Position numbers and translations under genes: made by a program. The notes under the pieces were generated by a model. The model saw nothing but the letters and a program-made list of their open reading frames with translations, did no database searches and was not told the DNA's origin. From positions 403,271 through 467,270 of the forward strand of contig LNGK01000002.1 of NCBI GenBank assembly GCA_001510575.1: 64,000 nucleotides of DNA. The letters are read 5' to 3'. Positions 22,367 to 34,149 of the stretch are shown in pieces. How positions within the stretch are numbered: position 1 is the first letter of the stretch; every line of letters begins with the position of its first letter. Source of the DNA: Knoxdaviesia capensis. Taxonomy: Eukaryota; Ascomycota; Sordariomycetes; Microascales; Gondwanamycetaceae.

Positions 22367-24471
22367 GGTAAACAAGTTATCGTATCTGTAGTGATGGGCG
22401 GTTTTGCAGAGGTAAGGGAGAAAAAGTGAGATGAGGGTGGAAGGAAGATCTCGAAGTTGAGTTGTGGGCGTGGGTGTGGGGTTGAAGATGGGATGGAAGA
22501 GGGAGAAAGCAAAATTAATGAACGTGAGGTTATTCACACGTCGTCAAAATATTATTATGTCGGTGAGCTGTGCGTGAAAAGTTGGGAAGGCCACACCGTG
22601 AGGACGTGATTTCCCGAAATGGAAGTAAACAAAACAAAGGGTCTCGCCACAACAGAGAAGGCCGTAAGTATAGATGCACACTTGGGGTGGGAATTCGTAC
22701 AGTGCATGGGTGCTATTAGTACTAGTTCTACTGTATCGGGGTTATACCCTAAGGGGTTTGAGTTCCGCTCCTGCCCGTTGTATCGTGAACCCAGCCGGGG
22801 ACGCACCTTCCCAATACCTTACACAATATTGTGTTTTTCTAAATAAAAGCCCGCGTCTTCTTATTCTTCTTCTTCTTCTTCTTCTTCTTCCTCCTCTCTC
22901 CATTCTTCATCTCTCTTCATCATCACCAGTTCTGTGCTTCATCAAACGCTGAAACCATTGGCGAATCAGAACCGGCGTGACTACTTCGACGTTATTTTAG
23001 ACCCGACCTGCTGACGTTATCTGGGGTCAGAACTTGCGCGAAACAAACGACCCTGTTATGCTCCAGGTTTGAAGACCCCCATGTTTCCATTTTCCAGCCG
23101 CCACGGCACACGCCCAGGCCTACGAGTTTCCAAAGCCGCTACCAAATCATCCTGTCGTCAGTTGCTCAGGATGCCTCCGACTAGACAAATCCAGCTGGCG
23201 GCTTTCTGGTGAGCCTCGGATCGCTGCGCTTTTCTCGCTTCTCTTTCTCTTGCTCTTGAATTTATCTCAATTCATATTTCCTCTCTTTTCCCTTCTGTGT
23301 GCTTTCCATTTCCCGCTTTCCAGGGCTTGAGGGTTAATTCACGGATAATCCTCCCGGACAGGAAGCTGCGATCAATTGAGTTTGCGCGGCACTGCCTTCC
23401 CAATGCCAAAATCGCGGGCCTTTGAATTCGAGCAAGGACCTTTCGTCTTATCGCATATATGTGCTTATACTGGATATTCGCTTAACCCACATAATCCACT
23501 ATCGAGGCATCCAACAATCGGCCGTGGCTGGCAACTCTACGCGCATCTCGACCACTTCTTCGACACCCTTCAACCTCTTTCTTGATCGTCACGACAATCT
23601 TTTCAAACACCCACAAGACACCTAAACCGTCGGCTCTCCTTCTCGTCTGGTGCTTCCATTGCCACCTCGGAACATAATCGTCAACCCGCCATCGTGGACT
23701 GCATGCTCGGCGCATCATGCCACACCTAGAGTGCACACATCCCATTTGCGGCACACACCATTACCACTCCGTGACGTTTGTCCGATAGGATCCATTCTCT
23801 GCGTTTTTTACTTGCTCCCTGGCTGGCTGTCTCTGATCTCGATCTTATCATCGTCACCCTGGACATTACTTTTCATTTTCTTGCTTCTTGGCCATCATTC
23901 CTCTCGCTCAACTTTCGACATTCTTCTCCCATATTCTCTCATTTCCCCGTCCGTTTGCTGTTAGCCTGGTCCAGTTTGGAAATAGCTTGCCACCTTCCCC
24001 TTCCTTCGCCCATGATATCGGTCTGGTTTCTTGGAAGCTCTCTCCATTTCGGCCCAACCAATCGTTGACCAACAATCTCCGCGGCCTGGTTGATATCGAG
24101 GGCACTCCCATACGTGTACAGCCAACCGCTCGGCCATTGGCCGCTTTGGTCGCCAACACCGTCGCAACCCACCACCGCAACCTGTTCCTGATGGGATGGT
24201 TGATTAATTTTTTTCTCTCTCCAACTGCTGCCTCTTCCTTTTCCTACTTCATACTATCGAAGTCCGGTCGCATCCATGTCTTTTCTTCTCTTCGTATGAT
24301 CTCTTTTGTCGCAAACTTCTGTCCGAGCTAGTTTCTCTCAGCTTGTCTCTTTTATCTTCTTCTTGTCTATCATTCCCCTCAGATCTCCATCTTCCCCCGA
24401 GTCCCCCCACATAGTCGGTAACTCACAGTGTCTCGTGCCTGGTGTCCACTCCAGCTTCAGTCACCGCGACA
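22367..24471. other. Divergent promoter region between brn1 and the exchanger gene
   Basis: No supportable gene is present. It includes a (TTC)n tract at 22864-22890 and a CT-rich plus strand from about 23200 to 24440, which is the likely leader of the exchanger gene. ATG codons in that leader open only short frames. Confidence 0.6.
22864..22890 (+). repeat. (TTC)n microsatellite
   Basis: About nine tandem TTC/TCT units lie in the brn1-exchanger intergenic region. Confidence 0.9.
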
Positions 24472-27400
24472 ATGCGGTCTGCCGTGAAACATCGGCCCTC
24501 TAACCTCTCAGATCCTCCCTTGCGCTCGAAGAAACCGTCAGCCCTCCGCATTCGAGCTCGCCCGTTCTATGCCGCTGTCTTCACCATCTCCGTGCTCACA
24601 TCATACGCCTTCCTTTCGTCCACGCTCCTGCATTCGTCGCCGCCATCTTTGGCGACATCCGACCATGCCTTGAACGCCCTTGCCGCCGTCGCCGACCTCA
24701 ACAACAACAACAAGACCACCATCTTATCCGCCCCGCATCCACCTAATTGCCGCAATGTGCACCTGGCCAAGGACAAATGCGCCTTTGTCGCAGAGAACTG
24801 CCTCGACGACGACGCTGGCCTCATCCCCTATCTCCTGCTCTACTACTGCACTCCGGAGCCGCTGCGCCCACTGACTTTCGCCGGCATAACGTTCTGGCTC
24901 GGTCTCCTGTTCACCACCATCGGCATCACCGCCTCCGATTTCTTCAGCATCAATCTCAGCACCATCGCGACAGTCCTGGGCCTCAGTCAAAGTCTAGCCG
25001 GAGTGACCTTTCTCGCCATAGGCAATGGCTCCCCCGATGTGTTCAGCACCTTTGCCGCGATGGGCTCTGGAAGCGCTTCCATGGCCATTGGCGAGCTTAT
25101 TGGCGCTGCTGGCTTCATCAGTGCGGTTGTTGCCGGCTCTATGGCCATAGTGTGCGAATTCCGCGTTGCGCGAACCACGTTTGTGCGCGACCTTCTCTTC
25201 TTCCTCGTCGCTGTTCTCTTCACCACGGTTTTCCTGGCCGACGGCAAACTGTTCATGTGGGAGTGCTACTGCATGGTGGCTTACTACGGCTTCTATGTGG
25301 TCACCGTTGTTAGCTGGCACTGGGTTGTCACTCGCCGTCGCAGGCGGCGGCAGGCTGCGCTGGGTCATCACTCTCTGGCAGTTGACACTGATGCTGTCCG
25401 CTCTGGAGTCCACCCTAACACCGCCACCGCGGTCTCAAGGGTTCCAACCTGGGGCACAGAGGATGGCCTTGGGGCAACTCAGTCGGTTCACGAAACCCCC
25501 ACCATCACGGCCCAGAATTCGTTCGGTAAACTCTCCAACAATGATCCCAACGCCAGACCTCACAACTTTCCTCACGATCAGCACAGCCATCAGCGTGAGC
25601 TCGCCGACGAGCACACTCCACTGCTGAACTATGTTAATCACGCGATTCATCATCCCGGCACTGGCGCCACTCCTCCCGGTCCTGGAGTCCGTGTTGCGCA
25701 TGTGATTTCCCCAAGCCAGCTTGAAGCGCAAAAGCATGTCAAGAAAAGAAACGGCGCCAGCGCAAGTATTCAACGTCGCCCGACGGAAAGTGACGAGGAG
25801 GTTGACGAAGACGGGAATCATGTGGCTTCTGAAATTACCAGTAGTATGCGCATCTTGCGACCACAGAGACCGGGTGGTCGTCGTCGTCGCAGCACCATCA
25901 CTCCTATCCGGCCAAGTTTAATTGGAGCTCTCGAGTTCCGTTCCGATCTGAATCGTGTCAAACGCAAAGCCCACCACCCAATGTCGCACATTCGTAGTTT
26001 TTCGGCATCTGATGTTGGCTCGACTGCGCATTCTCCGTCGCAGGGCCCGTCGGCCATGACTAGCCTCGGCCATAATGAACACCACGAGCGGCGCGCAAAC
26101 ACCACCGTCGATCTGCCCTCAAGGTCGCGCGATCCGACTCGGCCGTCATCTTCGGCATCGAATGTGACCCTCCCGAGCTTCCGGTTCCCCAATCTTGATA
26201 TTTCGAGTTCCGGGATGGGGAATGGTCAGTTTGTCGAATCCCCGGTCTTGCGCGCGACAACTCCGGTGGCTCCAACCGGAGCCACTCTCGCAGCGATTGG
26301 CACAATCGCGGCAGCCATCGCCACGCCTCCGGCAGACCGTCAAAATGGCGGCGATGATGGAAGAGGAAGAGCAAGGTCTCTCAGCCCTGCCCCCACCATA
26401 GCGTATCAAATAGGAGGAAATCTTGCACCCCCGCCGCCCCAATCCCGATCAGGCTCTGGTGGGGGGGCACACCCCAGTCCCCGCTCGGCACGGATATCCG
26501 GGTCGGCCGCACCCAGATTTCTTCCGCCAAGACTTTCGCCTCTACACATCCCCCCCCACAACCACAACTTGTCAAGCGCAACGTCGTCGCCAGTCTCGCC
26601 TTTTCCAATGTTCACCGAGTCGCCCGAGTCGCTATCACCGAACCCCCTGGTCGACTCAGACGCCGAGACCACGCTGCCAATGGGCGGAGCTTTTCTTGGC
26701 GCCAGTGTCCTGTCGCAACTACATCAGCCGGAACCCGAGGCCCAGCCCCAACCCGAAGCCGACGACAATGACAGCGACGACGGGTTGATTGGGAAGGTCA
26801 AGTGGTGGCCGTACGCAGTTCTTCCGCCACCAGAAGTCGTTCTGAATACTTTCTTCCCGACTTTGCAGTGCTGGGAGGAAAAGCCGTTTTGGGACAAAAT
26901 CAGCAGCCTGATCTCGGTGCCGAGCATCCTCCTCCTGGTCCTTACTCTTCCTGTGGTCGACATCGACTCTGGCGACTCGGAGGACGGCGACAAGGAAGAC
27001 GAGCTGCCCAGCGACGAAGAGGCCAATGTCTCGCCAGTGACTGGGGCGGCCAACGACGCTTGGGATGCGAGATCCCGGAATGGATCAGTGACAACGATTA
27101 CCGAGACTCACCCCCTCCTTCCTTCCCACCTGCACAATGACGGATCGGTCCCCGAGAACGAGTGGCAGCGATATCGTCGGCAGACTCGAACGCGCACGGC
27201 TCGCTCGTCGCAGATGAACACTCCGGTGCTGATCGCCATCAACTCACCGAACATGACACGGTCGGAGTTCTTCGATTTCGCCACCATCGACGGAGCCATT
27301 GCCGCTCCCAATACAAGCCGGGAGGACCCCTCGCATTCGACGGTCCATGTCGATGACAGCGGCGAAGACGCCGTCAGCACATGCACCACAGACGACTGGA

Positions 27401-28216
27401 ACCGGTGGCTGGTGTGCGTGCAGATGGTCATGGGCCCCACGTTTGCCATGGTGATCCTCTGGGCCAATATGCGGGAAGACATGATCGACCCCGGTGAGGC
27501 CTTGGGTGACTACCTGGCGATTGCGCTCTGCATCTCAGCCGTGCTTCTGGCGGTCCTCCTACTGACCACAAGACCCGACCGGCGTCCCAGGTACCACTTC
27601 CTGTTGTGCTTCATTGGCTTTGTTGTCAGCATTGCGTGGATCTCCACCGTCGCTGGCGAGGTCGTTGGTGTGCTGAAGGCGTTTGGAGTGGTTCTCGGCA
27701 TTTCCGAGGCCCTGCTGGGCCTGACGATCTTTGCGGCTGGAAATAGCGTGGGAGATTTGATTGCCGATGTAACGATCGCGCGGCTGGGGTATCCCGTGAT
27801 GGCATTGTAAGCGTTTCTATGTTGTCTTTCTCTATACCGTTGTTTACGTCTCACAAAAAACTAACATTTTCACTCACTACTTCAGATCTGCGTGCTTCGG
27901 TGGCCCTATGCTCAACATCCTCCTGGGCATCGGCGTCGGCGGGGCGTGGATGATGTTCGAAGCCACGCGACGCCGGCAGATCCAGCACCCGGAGCTCCCG
28001 GCCACGTACGTGCCATTCGAGGTCGACGTCGGCGGCACGCTGCTGGTGTCGGCGGCGGCGCTGATCGTCACGCTGGTGGTGCTGCTGATCGCGGTGCCGG
28101 CCAACAAGTGGGTGTTGAGCCGGCGGCTGGGGTGGGCACTGGTGGGTCTGTGGTGCACGGCCACGATCATCAACGTGTCGTTGGAGATTGCGGGGGTGTG
28201 GACGGGGGTGTTATGA
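24472..28216 (+). CDS. NCLX/CCX-type cation/Ca2+ exchanger
   Basis: This is a membrane antiporter of the Ca2+/cation exchanger superfamily, closest to the NCLX/CCX branch. I chose ATG 24472 (context GCGACAATG). An in-frame GTG further upstream is not a start. Exon 1 is 24472-27806 and exon 2 is 27886-28216 (79-nt intron), giving 1221 residues. TM1 is near residues 27-50. A Cys-rich lumenal segment (CRNVHLAKDKCAF..NC..YYC) is typical of NCLX. The alpha-1 repeat has GNGSPD at about 184-189, and the alpha-2 repeat has GNSVGD at about 1090-1095. The intron falls just after the alpha-2 motif, in MAL-SACFGGPMLN. About 500 hydrophilic residues rich in His, Ser, Pro and Arg separate the two halves, far longer than in animal NCLX. 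Location (vacuole, ER or mitochondrion) cannot be decided from sequence. Confidence 0.92.
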
Positions 28217-29898
28217 GGGCTGTCTGTCTCATATAGCATGCATTGCTTGGGTGGCGGTCTTTTCTCTTGTGTTCTACTCTTGGTTTTTTTTGGTTTTTTT
28301 TTTATGTTTTACTGTACACGGCGCATTTATTCTGGGCGGAAACTTGCATGTTTCTTTTTAACATACCACACATAGCAGTTTTGTTCTGTTCAGGGGAATT
28401 GGTCTCTAGGATACAGGAGGCGGGAGGCGGTATATACGACGTTTCTTTTGTTTACTGATGCGCGTGGCTAGATGGACATACGTCTTTCCCATGGACACAC
28501 CGATGGAGCTTCCCAGAACAAAAGTTGTTCGCATTTTCAATGAAGCGTCAAGCGGCGTTAGCTTTTACCACATGCCACTTCAAGCCACAGCGCCGGAGAT
28601 GCAATGCACGCATTCTTCTCCGGCGCCGGCCTTGTCTATTTCCGGGACCACGGGCGGTGGGTACTTCCCTCCGCAAGGAGAGGGTCCGATGGCGGCGGCG
28701 AAAAGCAAAGCTAAGCTTGCAGTTGCCACTGGCTGGGGAGGGGTCCGGTCTCTGGTGGTGGGAGAGCTACAAGCTTAGAGGGCGGCGACGGCCAGGCATC
28801 AGCTCCGATGGCTGGTGCCGGGAGGCATCCCAAACCAAGCCGTCCGCATGTACCTTTTGCGTTGTTTCTACCAGAGGGGAGAGACACCCCAAAGGTCTGT
28901 GGCGAGAATCCAAACGCTCCCGGGGCGGGGTTTATGCTTTCAATCGCATGTCTCACAGGCAAAAAAGGGGGGACAGAGGGGGAGACAATTGAGGGAATAC
29001 ACGCTGGCATGCTGGGATCTGAGGGGGTCCATGACGGTTCTGGGAGACCGGCATTCCAGCGATGGCTCCCTCCCTCACAAGTGACGATATTTCTCGGGGT
29101 TTTGGAGGGGCCCCAAGTCAAAGCTGGCCTATGACGTACCTTGAGAGCTGGTGGTTGAGCTGCATGGAGCTAGAGCTTCGGGGGGGGGGCCTTGGTCCCA
29201 GACCCGGACATCAGACCTATAGGGCCGTCGGGGATTAACACGGGGGCAGAGCCATGACGGCGAGCGCAGAAGCACCCGTTGGGGGAGGACACCGATTGGG
29301 ATTAAACACAGCCAGCTGGAACAAGCAAGGAGAAACACTGAGGGGGGGAAGACTCGGGAAGTAGTGTGTGTGCGGATATAAAGCATCTGGTTTTCACTTA
29401 GGTGAAAAATAGTCTTTTCTTTTGGTGTGCGGGCTCCTGGGCTCTAGTGCACCGCTAAGCGAGCGGTGTTACGCGTACGGGCGAGTCGATCCATGCTGAG
29501 TCCCCGATAATCAGGATCTCGCCGGGATCCCCATTTGTTTTTTTTTAGTTATTTTTATTTTTTTCCTTTTTTTTTTTTCAGCTGGTCCTGGGTTTGGATC
29601 TAACGGAATACAACCCCCCTCCTCCCCCCCCTCCCCCCATTGGGGTTCCCAAAGGCCCAGAAGCACCCGCGGCCAATACGCACACGCCCCCCAGCGCCGG
29701 ATCGCCCGTCAAGTGGAGAACACGCTCTCCCCCCCTCTCTCTCTCTGCTCCAATGCAGAGCTGGTTTCTGTGCGCCTCATCGAGCAAGCTGGTCGTCCGG
29801 CCCCTAGCTGGATGTGTGTGTGGGCGGCATGTGGGTTTTGGTCTGCTAAGCCATTGGGAGGGAGATCCATTGCGGTGCGGGCCCGGATGGAGGGGGGG

Positions 29899-29951
29899 CG
29901 AAGGGGGGGGGGGGGGGGGGGGNGGGGGTTCGTTCTAAGAAAGGGGGGGGG
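29899..29951 (+). repeat. Poly-G tracts with an uncalled base at 29923
   Basis: Long G homopolymers flank an N at 29923. The length is probably unreliable, and the tract is a likely assembly or sequencing weak point. Confidence 0.85.
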
Positions 29952-30221
29952 GCGTGTGTGTGGAGGGGGAGGGGGACTGGATTGGAGCTCTCCCTGCTTG
30001 GCTTGCACGGAGCTGTCTCAACTGCAAAGTGCCGCCGGAAATAGAGGGGTCCACCGCTCGAGGACGCTGCACATGGACGGTGATGCGATCGGGTCACTTA
30101 TGGCGTGGAATGATCGAGGATCCGCGGGGAGGACCTTGGAGGGGGGGGAGGGAAAGTATAAGAGATCGGGGTGGTCCGGTGTAGCTGGGGGTTAAACGTC
30201 TCTCTTCCCTCTTTCACTTGT

Positions 30222-30242
30222 TCTCTCTCTCTCTCTCTCTCC
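30222..30242 (+). repeat. (CT)n microsatellite in the leader
   Basis: About ten CT units lie roughly 120 bp upstream of the next start codon, within the CT-rich leader expected near fungal transcription starts. Confidence 0.9.
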
Positions 30243-30361
30243 AGACTCCTCCATCACCAGTTCACCACTACCACCACTGACTTTCCCCCAAGTTCCCACT
30301 CAAGCAATCGACCCTATACCCCCCCGTTTTTACTCTCCTTCCACACACACAATCATTCACA

Positions 30362-31258
30362 ATGGACTTCAACAAGCTTGCTTCCATGGCGTCCAAGTAC
30401 GCCGGTGACGGGCAGTCGAACAACAACAACAGCAGCAACAACAACAGCAACAACAACAGCAGCAGCTACGGCGGCGGCCAGAACAACAACTCGTCCAGCT
30501 ACGGCAACGACGACGACAACAGCAACAACAACAACAGCTACGGCGGTGGTCAGAACAACTCGTCCAGCTTCGGCAACGACGACGACAACAGCAACAACAA
30601 CAACAGCTACGGCGGTGGTCAAAACAACAACTCGTCCAGCTTCGGCAACGACGACGACAACAACAACAGCAACAGCTACGGCGGCAGCGGCGGCCAGAGC
30701 AACAACTCGTCCAGCTTCGGCAATAACAGCAACAGCAACAGCTACGGCGGCGGCCAGAACAAGAACTCGTCCAGCTTCGGCAACAACAGCAACAACAACA
30801 ACAGCTACGGCGGCGGCCAGAACAACAGCTCGTCTAGCTTCGGCAACGACGACGACGACAACAACAACAGCAGCTACGGCGGCGGCCAGAGCAACAACTC
30901 GTCCAGCTTCGGCAACAACAGCAACAACAACAACAGCAACAGCAACATCAGCAGCAACAGCGGCAACCAGTTCGGCGGCAACGACAGCTCTAACCCGTCG
31001 AACACGTCGTCCTCCGACAGCAACAAGCCGGCGCGCGCAGCCGGCGGCAGCCAGTGGGAGCAGGTCGGCAGCGACGCCAAGCAGGCGTTCGGCTCGTTCC
31101 GCGCCGGCAGCAAGGACGGCAAGGGCCCGGACTACTCGCAGATGGGCGGGCTGGCCAAGGAGGCCTTCGGCGCGTACAAGGCCGAGGGCTCCGACCAGGA
31201 CGACCTGGCAAACCTGGGCCGCGGCTTCATGGGCGGGAGCAAGAATAACAACAACTAA
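30362..31258 (+). CDS. Asn/Ser/Gly/Tyr-rich tandem-repeat (prion-like) protein
   Basis: A single-exon gene of 298 residues whose ATG sits in a good context (CACAATGG), preceded by a CT tract and a TATA-like element. The N-terminus (MDFNKLASMASKYAG) looks like a short amphipathic helix. Residues about 35-200 are seven tandem repeats of 21-23 residues with the pattern SYGGGQNNNSSSFGNDDDN followed by Asn/Ser runs. The last 70 residues are different and structured-looking: SQWEQVGSDAKQAFGSF, then DYSQMGGLAKEAFGAYKAEG, an internal duplication of a helical unit. The SYG/GYG-type tyrosines in a Q/N/S/G background resemble phase-separating low-complexity domains such as that of FUS. That is analogy, not homology. 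Similar MDF-starting low-complexity proteins occur in other filamentous fungi; I know no function. Confidence 0.85.
   Translation: MDFNKLASMASKYAGDGQSNNNNSSNNNSNNNSSSYGGGQNNNSSSYGNDDDNSNNNNSYGGGQNNSSSFGNDDDNSNNNNSYGGGQNNNSSSFGNDDDNNNSNSYGGSGGQSNNSSSFGNNSNSNSYGGGQNKNSSSFGNNSNNNNSYGGGQNNSSSSFGNDDDDNNNSSYGGGQSNNSSSFGNNSNNNNSNSNISSNSGNQFGGNDSSNPSNTSSSDSNKPARAAGGSQWEQVGSDAKQAFGSFRAGSKDGKGPDYSQMGGLAKEAFGAYKAEGSDQDDLANLGRGFMGGSKNNNN
30455..30960 (+). repeat. Coding tandem repeat, seven units of about 63-72 nt
   Basis: The DNA repeats the Tyr-Gly-Gly-Gly-Gln and Ser-Ser-Phe-Gly-Asn codons seven times with high nucleotide identity (for example TACGGCGGCGGCCAGAACAA) and variable Asp/Asn spacer codons. 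Unit number is likely polymorphic. Confidence 0.85.
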
Positions 31259-32498
31259 AGGGCGGGCGCGCTGGTGGTGCTCGGTACACAGTGTAGTTCT
31301 GTTGCTGGGTCGACTTGCGGTAGTGTGAAGTTCATAATAATATCAAGTGCAGTCGATTGATTCCATGTTGCCGTGCTTCCATTCTGTGAATTCACGTGTG
31401 TCTGTCTGGGCTCGGCGGTTGCAGGCTGGTCCGGATGCCAAGAAATGGCCCGAGCCGGGCCGAGTGGTCGAGGGTTAGACCCTAGATGTATCCGTTATCG
31501 ATTACCTTACCCTCCCCCCGATATGAGGCCGATACTGGCCAGGGGCTGGTTGGTCGCTCTTTCCCGTAAATCACCGCCCGGAATGCCCGCACGTGGGGAG
31601 AGAAGCGGTAAATTGCAGGTGGGGGGAAAGGAGGAAGGAAGGAAGGCGGAAGGTCCCTCGGGAAGGCCCGCCGTTGTTTCCTTTGCGAGAGGCGTGGGTC
31701 CTTCTGTTTTTGTATGCTTCTTCCTTTTTGAATGCTTCTTCTGTTTTTGAATGCTTCTTCTGTTGGGAGAGGGGAATCTGAATCTATTCAAATGAGAAGA
31801 CTAGATTGTTTGAGCATGCTGCAAATGTTGGATGAAGCCCGTGATAAGTGATTTTGAAGCTGCAGATCTCCCCCACCACATCGTTCTGTAGATCGTTGAA
31901 AAGGCACGTTTTATTCGCAAAGACCCCGTACCGGATACACACGGTTTCCTCCTCCACCGCCCTTCATGAACTCTCCCACCAGGCAATGTAAGTCCCCCCC
32001 GGACAGCAAAGACCGGAGAATTAGGGTTATGGGTTACCACAGCTCTCCATCCCACCCCGCCATCTACATAAAAGCTTATGAAATCTGGACGCAGAGAACC
32101 AGGCTTTCACCTCCATTCACCGCCTCTCACAGGCAATTAGGGAAACGCAGAATATCCCAGTCAATGTTCTGTAAATAGTAATATCCCTTATGATTGATTC
32201 CGTATCCTGCCCCTAGTAGAACCTTTACTTGACTTATTAATTGTTGACTTTCTGTCTAAATTCCCTATCTAGCTCTTCATTCCCCCTTTTTTGGCTCCTA
32301 CCCATTGTTTCCCCTTCCTTAGGCCCCCCTCACTATTTCTTTTTACGAGGATATTCCCCCCCCCACCAATTCTTCCCCTCTTATCGGTGAAGCTTGAGCT
32401 CTCCTCTTTTTTTTTTCTTCCTTCCTTTCAGTTGAACCCTTTCTTTTGCTCTCGTTCACAATACACCCTCTTCTTTTTCTTCATACCCTCAATTCACA
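31259..32498. other. Intergenic region upstream of phosphomannomutase
   Basis: No supportable gene. It contains a short tandem repeat at 31701-31765, a telomere-like TTAGGGTTATGGGTTA at 32021-32036, and a pyrimidine-rich leader from about 32280 to the start codon. Confidence 0.6.
31701..31765 (+). repeat. Tandem repeat, about 3.5 units of 18-19 nt
   Basis: CTTCTGTTTTTGAATGCTT recurs with small changes at 31701, 31720 and 31738, followed by a partial copy. Confidence 0.75.
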
Positions 32499-33543
32499 AT
32501 GGCTGCCTACCCCCCTCTTGCCGAGCGTCCCGTGAAGGAGACCATCTGCCTATTCGATGTCGACGGCACCCTGACGCCGGCGCGTCTGGTAAGCTCTTTC
32601 CCCGTCTCTCCCGTCTCCCCCCTCCGCAACGTCCCCCTCTCCCCATCTCTAACCATAACCCTCCTCTCTCTCTCTCTCTCTCTGTGCAGCACGTCACCCC
32701 CGACATCCTGGACATGCTCACCAAGCTGCGCCAGAAGGTGGCCATCGGCTTCGTCGGCGGCAGCGACCTGCCGAAGGCGCACGAGCAGCTGGGCGCGGGC
32801 GACCGGCCGGTGACGAGCATGTTCGACTTCAGCTTCCCGGAGAACGGGCTGACGGCGTTTGCGCAGGGCGAGCCGCTGCCGGGCACGTCGTTCATCGGCT
32901 GGATCGGCGAGGCGGAGTACCAGCGCTTCGCCAACTTCGTGCTGCACTACATCGCCGACCTCGCGCTGCCCGTCAAGCGCGGCACCTTCATCGAGTTCCG
33001 CCGCGGCATGATCAACGTGTCCCCCGTCGGCCGCAACGCGTCCACCCAGGAGCGCAACGACTTCGAGGCCTTCGATAAGGTCCACAAGGTGCGCGAGGCC
33101 CTCATCGCCGCCCTGCGCGAGAAGTTCTCCCACCTCGACCTGACGTGAGCCGGCCCTCCCTCTCTCTCTCTCTCTCTCTCCCTCTCTCCCTCTCTCTCTC
33201 CCTCTCTCTCCCCTGCTTGCTCCTCATCACATCCATCCCGACACCGTTGCTGACTTCCACCTCCCCTCGCACCCCCTCCCCCACCCGCAGCTACTCCATC
33301 GGCGGCCAGATCTCCTTCGACGTCTTCCCCACCGGCTGGGACAAGACCTACTGCCTCACCCACCTCGACGCCGAGGCCCAGAAGCCCGGCGGCGTCACCT
33401 TCAAGACCATCCACTTCTTCGGCGACAAGACCTTCAAGGGCGGCAACGACTACGAGATCTTCTCCCACCCCCGCACCATCGGCCACACCGTCGTCGGCCC
33501 CGAGGACACCCGCCGCCAGATCGAGGAGCTGTTCGGCCTGTAA
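32499..33543 (+). CDS. sec53: Phosphomannomutase (Sec53/PMM)
   Basis: This enzyme converts mannose-6-phosphate to mannose-1-phosphate in the cytosol, feeding GDP-mannose for N-glycans, O-mannosylation, GPI anchors and cell-wall mannan. Exons are 32499-32588, 32690-33144 and 33291-33543 (introns 101 and 146 nt), giving 265 residues, close to the family's usual 250-270. The HAD nucleophile motif DVDGTLT has Asp20 and Asp22. Further landmarks are GFVGGSDLPK, FSFPENGLTAF, the substrate-binding KRGTFIEFRRGMINVSPVGR, ISFDVFPTGWDKTYCL and FFGDKTFKGGNDYEI (HAD motif IV Asp). Both introns contain long CT microsatellites; the gene's exon GC content is very high. Downstream it converges with the PhoD-like gene. 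Confidence 0.97.
32664..32683 (+). repeat. (CT)n in phosphomannomutase intron 1
   Basis: A run of about ten CT units abuts the acceptor TGTGCAG and so doubles as the polypyrimidine tract. Confidence 0.9.
33154..33212 (+). repeat. CT-rich microsatellite in phosphomannomutase intron 2
   Basis: Imperfect (CT)n with CCCT interruptions fills the 5' half of the 146-nt intron. Confidence 0.9.
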
Positions 33544-34149
33544 AACGGCCCGCTTGCTCGTGTCTTTGGTGCCCCCTCTCCGCTCTTCTTTCTCAAGCTG
33601 AAAGCCAAGAGGAGGTGGTATGACATGGGGAGGGGTTTGAGCTAGATAATAGTAATGATAAAAAGCACACAAAGTCGGTTTTCCCCAAAAAAAAGAAATC
33701 TAATAGAGAGCGACATGATATCGGCTTGGCTGCGGTTGCACTTCTTTTCCCCCTCTTAGCTTCACTTAGGTGCTAGTTAATATATGACCATGAATCCGTA
33801 CATGACTCTGAATATAGCACATCAGTCTGCACACGGACGACTTGTCTTGCCATAACGTACAATCGCAAAATATATCGATAAGTCTCATCTGAGGTACATT
33901 GTATGACGCTGAAAACAAGCAATACAGGAATGAAAAGTCAACGAGCCATGGAAATCGAGCAGCAAGAACAGAATTGAACATCAAGAGAAACGAAGAAGAA
34001 AAAACGCAGGAGGAAAAGCACTTAAACGACACCAAAAACAAAAATAAAATAAAAGAAAAAAACGTGTCCAAAAAATGGAAGAAGAGAAGAGTAAGAAAAT
34101 AATGAACCCAACCAACCCGCAGTATACCCCATCTCTCCGCAAATCAACT
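33544..34149. other. Convergent 3' region
   Basis: This lies between the phosphomannomutase (+) and PhoD-like (-) stop codons. It is AT-rich, with A-rich stretches at about 33970-34110. No gene seen. Confidence 0.6.

Larger units (their letters stand above)
28217..30361. other. Intergenic region before the Asn/Ser/Gly-rich gene
   Basis: No supportable gene is present. It holds T-rich and G-rich homopolymers, a poly-G tract with one uncalled base (29901-29950), a possible TATA element (GTATAAGAG near 30157) and a (CT)n tract at 30222-30242 just before the next gene. Overlapping frames at 28458-29121 look non-coding. Confidence 0.6.

Noticed and set aside
29440..29480. Hairpin CACCGC..GCGGTG resembling an anticodon arm
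   Set aside because: The seven-base loop lacks T33 and no tRNA fold closes around it; left as an isolated short hairpin.
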